Shown: one piece after another, positions 8,292-15,101 of the stretch
Position numbering within the stretch: the first letter of the stretch is position 1
How the letters are laid out: every line of letters starts with the position of its first letter
From: Desulfobacterales bacterium
Lineage (GTDB): Bacteria > Desulfobacterota > Desulfobacteria > Desulfobacterales > JAHEIW01
Direction of reading: 5' to 3'
DNA length: 64,000 bases
Assembly (NCBI GenBank): GCA_030066985.1
Contig: JASJAN010000001.1
Coordinates: 1-64,000, forward strand
Notes under the pieces: generated by a model
Seen by the model: only the letters and a program-made list of their open reading frames with translations
The model's database searches: none
Told to the model about the DNA's origin: nothing
Position numbers and translations under genes: made by a program

Positions 8292-9572
8292 ATGATACCT
8301 TCAGAAACGATACAAAAAGTTCTTCGTCATATCGACCCCGAGGAGTTAATTGCCTTGACGGCTGAGCTGGTGCGCATCAACTCGGTGTGGGATCCGGCGG
8401 CCGGCACCAGTGAACAGGCTGTGGCGGAAAAAGTAGCTCGTTGGGCGCAATCGCAGGGTTTTGAGGTTCAAGTCGATCAGGTCACTCCCAACAGACCCAA
8501 TATCATCATCAAATGGCGGGGGGCATCAGAAAATCGCAACCTGATGTTTGAAGGCCATACCGATGTGGTGACGCCCGGTGATGTTTCGGCCTGGCGCTAC
8601 GATCCTTTTGGTGCTGAAATCGTCGGTCGACAAATGTATGGTCGCGGCACCAATGATACCAAAGGCAATCTGGCGGCCATGCTAATTGCGATGAAGGCCA
8701 TAAAGACTGCAGCAATTGCACTAAAGGGTTCCATTATCGGCGGCGTCCTATGTGATGAAGAAGACCAAATGCTTGGTGTGGTGGATTTTATAAACAAAGG
8801 TCATGCCGACAGCATAACCGCTGCTGTCATCTGCGAACCGCAGGATGGCTTGATCTGCACTTCTCAGAAAGGCGCTGTTCGGGCCCGTTATCGTATCGTC
8901 GGCCGCATGAGCCACGGTGCCATGCCGTTGACCGGTCTAAACTGTGCGCCGGCCATTGCCCGGTTGATTGACGGCCTGCACCATCTGGAAAAAAAGACGG
9001 CCACTGCCGTCGGATGCGATCCGCATTTAGGTTGGCCCAGCTTCACACCAACCGTTATTCAGGCCCCATCCGCCGGCGTACCGCAGCTTAACGTTGTGCC
9101 AAGGGAGGCCATGGTGCTGGTTGACGTTCGAACAACACCGGCACAGTCTCATCAAGACATCATCGCAGATCTGAAAATCCTGGCTAAAAATGTTGCCCAG
9201 GACGTTCGTAAGAACTATGTACAGTACGATCAAATGCTGGATGTGCAGCGCAGTCCCGATCTGGCAGTCCAGGTTGACATTATAACCGACAGGCCCTGCA
9301 CGCAGACCGACCCAAGCGAGCCCATTGTCAAAGCCGCAGCTTGGGCGACCCAAACCATCAGTCAAAAACCACCGATTTACGCAGGCGTGCCCGGTGCCAC
9401 TGATGGGACTTTTTTGCATTCGATGAAAAATATACCCATTGTCACCATGGGCGCAGGCGATCGTCACGTACCGCATCAAATCGATGAATGGGTTGATCTG
9501 GATCAACTGATTGAAACCGCCAAGGTTTATGCTTTGACGGCCCTTCATTTTTTGTACCAACCGCCTGCTTAA
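8292..9572 (+). CDS. M20-family metallopeptidase (ArgE/DapE/CPG2-like)
   Basis: Two-zinc amidohydrolase of 426 residues. Metal and catalytic motifs are visible: FEGHTDVVTPGD (His and Asp near 90), GRGTNDTKGNLAAM (bridging Asp), CDEEDQMLGV (Glu-Glu pair near 155) and a late His in AGDRHVPHQIDEW. The dimerisation domain lies between about 190 and 310. No signal peptide, so cytoplasmic. It is embedded between the permease and ATPase genes of the peptide importer, which suggests hydrolysis of imported dipeptides or N-acyl amino acids. Homologues include succinyl-diaminopimelate desuccinylase and acetylornithine deacetylase, but the context does not favour a biosynthetic role. Confidence 0.9.
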   Translation: MIPSETIQKVLRHIDPEELIALTAELVRINSVWDPAAGTSEQAVAEKVARWAQSQGFEVQVDQVTPNRPNIIIKWRGASENRNLMFEGHTDVVTPGDVSAWRYDPFGAEIVGRQMYGRGTNDTKGNLAAMLIAMKAIKTAAIALKGSIIGGVLCDEEDQMLGVVDFINKGHADSITAAVICEPQDGLICTSQKGAVRARYRIVGRMSHGAMPLTGLNCAPAIARLIDGLHHLEKKTATAVGCDPHLGWPSFTPTVIQAPSAGVPQLNVVPREAMVLVDVRTTPAQSHQDIIADLKILAKNVAQDVRKNYVQYDQMLDVQRSPDLAVQVDIITDRPCTQTDPSEPIVKAAAWATQTISQKPPIYAGVPGATDGTFLHSMKNIPIVTMGAGDRHVPHQIDEWVDLDQLIETAKVYALTALHFLYQPPA

Positions 9573-9623
9573 TAGAATAATTTCGCTACTATGAAACCGA
9601 TATCAGTTATAGAGAAGAGCCGC

Positions 9624-9683
9624 AGGTGTCAGGTTTCGGGTGTCAGGCTCTAAAGTTCCGCCGCAGACGGAACACCTGAAACC
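9624..9683. repeat. Heptad-array hairpin (GGTGTCA type) with nested palindrome
   Basis: Left arm AGGTGTCAGGTTTCGGGTGTCAGG (9624-9647) and short right arm ACACCTGAAACC (9672-9683) flank the palindrome GTTCCGCC..GACGGAAC (9655-9673). It lies between the M20 peptidase and dppD. Confidence 0.6.
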
Positions 9684-9717
9684 AAAAAGGGGGGGTTAGC
9701 TTAATCAAAGCCTTGAT

Positions 9718-10725
9718 ATGAATGATAAACTACTCGTCATTGAAGAGCTTAGGGTTAGCTTCGAGGTTTCCGAAGGCATCGCCCGCGCCGTGGATGGTCT
9801 CAGCCTTGATCTGGCTGCCGGCGAAACACTGGGTTTGGTGGGCGAATCCGGCTGCGGTAAAAGCGTCACCGCCTTAAGCATTTTAGGTCTGGTCCCGTCA
9901 CCACCAGGCCGGATCGATACCGGCCGTATCCAATTTGAAAATCAGGATTTGCTGCGCCTGGACGCTGAAGAATTGCGCCATATTCGGGGTCGTGATATCG
10001 CCATGATTTTTCAGGAACCCATGACCTCCTTAAATCCAGTACTGCCGATCGGACGGCAGGTCGCCGAACCGCTGATGGTTCATAAGGCACTTTCAAAATC
10101 AGAAGCCCTCGCAGAAGCAGCGGCATGGCTGGATCACGTTAAAATCCCGGCGGCCCGTAAGCGGCTTGAGGATTACCCTCACCAACTTTCCGGCGGTATG
10201 CGTCAACGGGTCATGATCGCCATGGCCATGGTGTGTCGGCCCAAATTGCTGATAGCAGATGAGCCAACCACCGCTTTGGATGTCACCATCCAGGCCCAGA
10301 TCCTGTCCCTGATGCTGAGTCTTAAATCGGAATTGAATATGTCTGTGTTGCTGATTACCCATGATTTAGGGGTGGTGGCCCAGATGGCCTCACGGGTGGT
10401 GGTCATGTACGCCGGACAGGTCGTTGAGCAGGGGCGCATGACGGACATTTTTGATCAACCTTTTCATCCCTACACTCAGGGTCTTTTGCAATCAATGCCG
10501 CGATTGGGTGAGCACAAAGGCGGGCATACACCGCGGCTTAATGAAATTCCCGGGACCGTTCCCGCCTTGACGGAGACGACTGTCGGCTGCCGCTTTGCCG
10601 ACCGTTGTCCACATGCATTCGATGCCTGTCGCCAGCAACAACCCGAATTATTTAAAATTAGTGACAGTCAGCGCGCACGCTGTTGGCTCAAACGCTATCC
10701 GGATCGGAGAAAACAAAGTGTTTGA
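9718..10725 (+). CDS. dppD: Peptide ABC transporter ATPase (DppD-like)
   Basis: ATP-binding subunit of 335 residues. Walker A is GESGCGKS (about 42-49), followed by the Q-loop QEPMTSLNPV, the signature LSGGMRQRV, Walker B LLIADEPTTALDV and the switch His in LITHDLG. The C-terminal oligo_HPY region has the conserved Cys-rich CRFADRCPHAFDAC. It pairs with the DppF-like subunit, whose start overlaps it by eight bases. Confidence 0.94.
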   Translation: MNDKLLVIEELRVSFEVSEGIARAVDGLSLDLAAGETLGLVGESGCGKSVTALSILGLVPSPPGRIDTGRIQFENQDLLRLDAEELRHIRGRDIAMIFQEPMTSLNPVLPIGRQVAEPLMVHKALSKSEALAEAAAWLDHVKIPAARKRLEDYPHQLSGGMRQRVMIAMAMVCRPKLLIADEPTTALDVTIQAQILSLMLSLKSELNMSVLLITHDLGVVAQMASRVVVMYAGQVVEQGRMTDIFDQPFHPYTQGLLQSMPRLGEHKGGHTPRLNEIPGTVPALTETTVGCRFADRCPHAFDACRQQQPELFKISDSQRARCWLKRYPDRRKQSV

Positions 10726-11701
10726 TCGTCCGCTACTAAGGGTCAATCATCTGGTCAAGGAATTTCCGCTTGGCGCTGGATTCTTTACCAGACAACAGGC
10801 TCGAGTCCGAGCTGTTGATGGCGTCTCATTTGAGCTGGCCCGCGGTGAAACCTTTGGCCTGGTGGGGGAATCCGGCTGCGGGAAAACAACTCTGGGGCGC
10901 TTGATTCTAAGGTTGGTCGAGCCCACCAGCGGCAATGTTGAATTTGATGGACAGCAGATCATGGGGCTGGACGCCAAGGAGATGCGAGGGCTGCGGCGCC
11001 GCATGCAGATTATTTTCCAGGATCCTTACGCCAGTCTCGATCCCCGCATGAAAGTGGATGCCATTGTTACCGAACCTTTGCGTGCCATAAAAAGCCTTAC
11101 CAAAAACGAACGCACAAAGGTAGCTGCCAAACTCATTGGGAAAGTCGGCCTGCGGGCATCCGACCTGGACAAATACCCGCACGAATTTTCGGGCGGACAG
11201 CGCCAGCGCATCAGTATTGCCAGAGCGCTGTGCGTGAAACCGGATTTGATCGTTGCCGATGAGCCGGTCAGCGCCCTGGACGTTTCCATTCAAGCCCAGG
11301 TTATCAACTTAATGGCTGACCTCAAAGATGAGTTTCAGCTTTCTTATGTCTTTATTTCCCATGATTTAAGTGTGGTCGAACATATCAGCGACCGCATTGC
11401 CGTGATGTATCTGGGCGGGATCGTCGAGCTGGCACCTGTTGAAAATTTCAGCAATACCCCTCGTCATCCCTATACGGCGGCCCTGCTGCGGTCTGTGCCC
11501 ATGCCCGATCCCCACTGCGGAAAAGAGCCGTTTCCCATGGAGGGTGATGTGCCCAGTCCAATAAATCCGCCGGCGGGTTGCACATTCCATCCGCGATGTC
11601 CGCATGCCTTTGAGCGCTGTCAGACCGAGAAACCTTTGCTGGTGGAGGCGGCACCGCAGCATTTCGTGGCCTGTTGGTTAAATGATAGCAGAGGACTGTA
11701 A
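10718..11701 (+). CDS. dppF: Peptide ABC transporter ATPase (DppF-like)
   Basis: Second ATPase, 327 residues from a GTG start. This start is preferred over an upstream frame extension because GGAG lies 8 bases before it and the protein then begins directly with the family N-terminus (VFDRPLLRVNHLVKEFPL). Walker A GESGCGKT, Q-loop FQDPYASLDPRM, signature FSGGQRQRI, Walker B LIVADEPVSALDV and a C-terminal CTFHPRCPHAFERC motif are all present. It completes a five-gene DppABCDF importer. Confidence 0.94.
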   Translation: MFDRPLLRVNHLVKEFPLGAGFFTRQQARVRAVDGVSFELARGETFGLVGESGCGKTTLGRLILRLVEPTSGNVEFDGQQIMGLDAKEMRGLRRRMQIIFQDPYASLDPRMKVDAIVTEPLRAIKSLTKNERTKVAAKLIGKVGLRASDLDKYPHEFSGGQRQRISIARALCVKPDLIVADEPVSALDVSIQAQVINLMADLKDEFQLSYVFISHDLSVVEHISDRIAVMYLGGIVELAPVENFSNTPRHPYTAALLRSVPMPDPHCGKEPFPMEGDVPSPINPPAGCTFHPRCPHAFERCQTEKPLLVEAAPQHFVACWLNDSRGL

Positions 11702-11734
11702 ATCTTTCATAATGATTTTGTAACATCATATTTT

Positions 11735-11806
11735 AACCACGAAAACACGGAATCTGAGAAGCACGAAATACTCTTTTTACCTTTCGCGTTTTCGTTTTTT
11801 CGTGGT
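11735..11806. repeat. Heptad-array hairpin (CACGAAA type)
   Basis: Left arm 11735-11769 (AACCACGAAAACACGG..AAGCACGAAAT) pairs imperfectly with right arm 11781-11806 (CTTTCGCGTTTTCGTTTTTTCGTGGT). It lies between dppF and panE. Confidence 0.65.
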
Positions 11807-11852
11807 ATTTTTTTTTGTTTGCTATCGGAGTGTCCAGTAACGGAGGAAAAAT

Positions 11853-12776
11853 ATGAAAGTTGCGATTGTGGGCGCCGGCGCAATGGGCAGCCTCTTCGGC
11901 TCACTTCTGGCTGAAGGCGGACATGATGTCTGGCTTTTTGATGTCTGGCAGGAGCACATCGATGCGGTCAACCGAAACGGGATGACCATCGAGTTTGACA
12001 GCAAGGCCCGCAACATCGAGCTGCAAGCCGCTAGCGATCCGGGAAAAATCGGTGAATCGGAGCTGGTGCTCATTTTTGTAAAATCAACCCAAACCAAAGC
12101 CGCCGCCCAGACAGCCGCGCACCTGGCATGCCCAGAGGGCCTGGTGATGACCCTCCAAAACGGTATGGGCAATGCTGAAACGATCGCACAGTTCTTCTCA
12201 CCCGATCGCATCCTGGTCGGGACAACAGCGCATGGCTCTACCATGCTCGAGGCCGGATCCATCCGACACGCCGGTGCCGGCCCCACAACTGTTGGCATGT
12301 GGTCCCAAGGTGAAAGCGAATTCAAAAGGGCACAGCAAATCGCTGATCAATTCGCCCAGAGCGGTATCCAAACTGCTGCAGTTAAAGATGTCCGCCCGGT
12401 GCTCTGGGATAAGCTGCTGGTCAATATCGGCATTAATGCCATCACGGCCCTAAGCGGAATCAAAAACGGTCAGATTCTTGACCTTGAATGCACCAAGGAT
12501 CTCAGTCGCGCAGCGGTTAAAGAAGCTGCAAGTGTGGCACTGGCCCAGGATATCAACATTCGCAATGATGCCGTCGATCATGTTTTCCAGGTGGCCGGCG
12601 CCACAGCCGCCAACCGCTCCTCGATGGGGCAGGATGTGGATCATTGTCGGCCGACTGAAATTGATGCCATTAATGGCTTTGTTGTGCGTGAAGCCGAACG
12701 TTTGGGAATTGAAGCGCCGGTCAATCAGACGCTCACAGCGTTGGTTCAAACGATGGAGGAACACTACCTAAAATAA
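11853..12776 (+). CDS. panE: 2-dehydropantoate 2-reductase (ketopantoate reductase)
   Basis: NADPH-dependent reductase of 307 residues forming pantoate for coenzyme A synthesis. The Rossmann start KVAIVGAGAMGSLFGSLLAE contains the GxGxxG loop. The C-terminal helical domain carries the conserved LWDKLLVNIGINAITALSG (about 190-210) and the RSSMGQDV..PTEIDAINGFVVREA segment that contributes substrate-binding residues. A strong GGAGG site precedes the ATG. It is followed by panB, 141 bases away, separated by a repeat hairpin. Confidence 0.93.
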   Translation: MKVAIVGAGAMGSLFGSLLAEGGHDVWLFDVWQEHIDAVNRNGMTIEFDSKARNIELQAASDPGKIGESELVLIFVKSTQTKAAAQTAAHLACPEGLVMTLQNGMGNAETIAQFFSPDRILVGTTAHGSTMLEAGSIRHAGAGPTTVGMWSQGESEFKRAQQIADQFAQSGIQTAAVKDVRPVLWDKLLVNIGINAITALSGIKNGQILDLECTKDLSRAAVKEAASVALAQDINIRNDAVDHVFQVAGATAANRSSMGQDVDHCRPTEIDAINGFVVREAERLGIEAPVNQTLTALVQTMEEHYLK

Positions 12777-12777
12777 G

Positions 12778-12878
12778 GTTTCAGGTTTCAGTGTTCAGGT
12801 GTCAGGAAAAGACGACAACGAGCGGATTTTGTCAATTTTTACGTCATCGGTTTCACCATTCTGACACCTGACACCTAA
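12778..12878. repeat. Heptad-array hairpin (GGTGTCA type)
   Basis: Left arm 12778-12806 (GTTTCAGGTTTCAGTGTTCAGGTGTCAGG in ~7-base units) and right arm 12861-12878 (CTGACACCTGACACCTAA). It lies between panE and panB. Confidence 0.7.
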
Positions 12879-12917
12879 AATCCGATGAATCTATGAAGAA
12901 GAAGGAGAAAGCAAATA

Positions 12918-13769
12918 ATGAGCAATGAGAAAACTAGCATATTAGAAATCCAGCAGGCCAAAGTTGAAGGCCGTAAACTGGTGATGCTGACCGCCTATGA
13001 TTACCCGTTTGGTTTGTTGGCAGATCAGGCAGAGATTGACATGGTACTGGTGGGAGATTCATTGGGCATGGTGGTTATGGGATTGGACGGCACCGTTGAA
13101 GTCACGATGGAAAACATGATCCATCATATCAAAGCGGTTGTACGGGGATGTAAAAGACCGCTGGTGATCGGCGACATGCCGTTTATGAGCTATAACACCT
13201 CGATCCGGGAAGCCATTCACAACGCCGGCCGTCTGATGAAAGAAGGGGGATGTGATGCCATTAAACTGGAAGGCGGTATGCATTTCGTCCCCACTGTTGA
13301 TGCGATCGTCAAGGCCGGCATTCCGGTCCAGGGTCACATCGGGTTAACACCCCAGACGGCCAGCGCTCTGGGAGGCTTTAAAATGCAGGGCAAGGACGCG
13401 GTAGCAGCCAAGCAAATCATTGATGATGCCAGAGGCCTGGAAGACGCCGGTGTATTTTCGATTGTTCTGGAGGCCGTACCGGCCCCGCTCGGCAAGTTGG
13501 TCTCTAAAGCGGTCAGGGTTCCGATCATCGGCATTGGTGCCGGACCGGAGGTGGATGGCCAGGTACTGGTCACCCACGACATGGTTGGCCTGTTCGACAA
13601 GTTTGTGCCCAAATTCGTCAAACAATATACCCAGATCCGGACTATTATTCTGGACGCCATGCAGGCTTATAAAAAAGATGTGCAGGCCGCAACATTTCCG
13701 GCTGCGGAGCATTCGTTCAAAATGCCGGCGGAGACGCTTGCACAACTAGAAATGATGATTGAAAAATAA
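12918..13769 (+). CDS. panB: 3-methyl-2-oxobutanoate hydroxymethyltransferase
   Basis: Ketopantoate hydroxymethyltransferase of 283 residues. It transfers a hydroxymethyl group from 5,10-methylene-THF to 2-oxoisovalerate, the step before panE. Family motifs: MLTAYDYPFGLLADQAEIDMVLVGDSLGMV with metal-binding Asp near 45, GDMPFMSYNTS, KLEGG (about 114-118), GHIGLTPQT, and VPIIGIGAGPEVDGQVLV near 200-220. Strong AGAAGGAGAAA site upstream. No panC is present nearby. The THF requirement links it loosely to one-carbon metabolism. Confidence 0.96.
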   Translation: MSNEKTSILEIQQAKVEGRKLVMLTAYDYPFGLLADQAEIDMVLVGDSLGMVVMGLDGTVEVTMENMIHHIKAVVRGCKRPLVIGDMPFMSYNTSIREAIHNAGRLMKEGGCDAIKLEGGMHFVPTVDAIVKAGIPVQGHIGLTPQTASALGGFKMQGKDAVAAKQIIDDARGLEDAGVFSIVLEAVPAPLGKLVSKAVRVPIIGIGAGPEVDGQVLVTHDMVGLFDKFVPKFVKQYTQIRTIILDAMQAYKKDVQAATFPAAEHSFKMPAETLAQLEMMIEK

Positions 13770-14191
13770 ATGTGTCGGGGAGAGTTGGTCAGATATTAGA
13801 ATTCAAAATTCAGATGCCCTTGCCTGTAATTGATTTGACAGAATAAGAATGTCGGTTACAAGTTTGTTTGGCAATATGATATCACAACTTGCCGGGAGTC
13901 ACACCTTAAGTTTAGGTATGTTGAAGAAATCACTAGCCGTTTGGACGATACAATATCGGTTAACGGACTTATAGAATTAGATGGGATTTAAATCAATCGA
14001 TATGTTGTTTTGCAGATTGCAGGTATGCTACTTGGCAGCAAAAAATTGCGCATCGATTTACAAGTCAGGGGTTAATTGTATCGATTCGTCAGAGGTTCTT
14101 ATATTGAAAGGTTCTGGATGATTTGAAATGCAAGAATTTATGAATTTTTAGATCATGTAATTAAAAGCGGTGAATGGATCTTGCCCCATAG
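13770..14191. other. AT-rich spacer with possible gene remnant
   Basis: 422 bases with no supported gene. A stop-bounded plus-strand frame at 13839-13991 (QNKNVGYKFVWQYDITTC..) has no start codon, and an adjacent frame (ATG at 13981) runs for 46 codons. The base composition is more AT-rich than the flanking genes. This could be a decayed gene; I cannot name a family. Confidence 0.3.
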
Positions 14192-14980
14192 TTAAAATCT
14201 ATCAACAAAGTAATCTCTTATCGCCTTTGCAAGATCATCTGGATGTCCCACATCTATAAAATGAGAATCGGCAAAAGGGTGCCCGAAAACTGAAAATCCA
14301 TTTTCGATAGCAGCCTGAATAACATGGCCAAGGTAAATTTCGGCTTGGATTGCGCCTTTATGTCTTTTAGCCAGATCATTTTTTAAGTAGTCATGCATGA
14401 ATAACGTAAATTTCGGTTTCCAGATAGCGAAAGTCCAACTAAACTTAAGTTCAGTTGCTTCCGGTTTGACATCAATTTGTGTAATGCGGCCATCTGTTTC
14501 AAAATCTACCATGTCGCTTTTTTGCGCCTGTCTTTTGTCTTGCACGGGGTAAAGCCCAAGCATTAAATCGGCGCTTTTTTGCTCAAGGGCGGTATCAGCC
14601 ACCGCAAAAGCATTCTCAGGCTCAAATAAAATGTCAGGAAATCCAAGAAATATTTTCGATTTTTTTACAAATGGATATGCTTGATCCAATGTGTAGGGCA
14701 CACCAAAAGGATGGGTCATTATCAAATAAGCCAGTTGGACACCGATCTCACTTCCGTCTCCATAGTGGTTAGGAATATCCCATTTCCCTTTCCTGATAAC
14801 CACATAAACCTTGTTAATACCAACCTGACGGAATTTTTCCAAAAGATAGGTAGAAACCGCTTTCAGCTCAGACTGCTTTTTATCCGCCTTAAAGCCGACA
14901 GGTAAAAGCTCCTTACTGAATGCCAAAGACCCCAACCGTTCGGCGATGCCGGCCGCAGGGATAAGACCTATTTTTTCCAT
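14192..14980 (-). CDS. Sugar-1-phosphate nucleotidyltransferase-like protein
   Basis: 262-residue protein of the NTP_transferase (glucose-1-phosphate uridylyl/thymidylyltransferase) fold. The N-terminal nucleotide-binding signature is GLIPAAGIAERLG..SKELLPVG, with a plausible metal-binding Asp in FLGFPDILFEP (about 110-120) and a C-terminal strand WTFAIWKPKF. It likely activates a sugar phosphate for polysaccharide or glycolipid assembly. No partner glycan genes are adjacent. Substrate and nucleotide cannot be told from sequence. It follows AT-rich DNA and stands alone, so lateral gain is possible. Confidence 0.8.
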   Translation of the reverse strand: MEKIGLIPAAGIAERLGSLAFSKELLPVGFKADKKQSELKAVSTYLLEKFRQVGINKVYVVIRKGKWDIPNHYGDGSEIGVQLAYLIMTHPFGVPYTLDQAYPFVKKSKIFLGFPDILFEPENAFAVADTALEQKSADLMLGLYPVQDKRQAQKSDMVDFETDGRITQIDVKPEATELKFSWTFAIWKPKFTLFMHDYLKNDLAKRHKGAIQAEIYLGHVIQAAIENGFSVFGHPFADSHFIDVGHPDDLAKAIRDYFVDRF

Positions 14981-15101
14981 TTGTCGTATCTTCTAAATAG
15001 TGATCAGACTAACACAAAACTTCGGTATTGGGTCGAGTGGTTTTAGCACTTCTAATAGTGAATGACTTTTTTTTAAGCATTTTAGAAAATTTTTTTGACC
15101 A

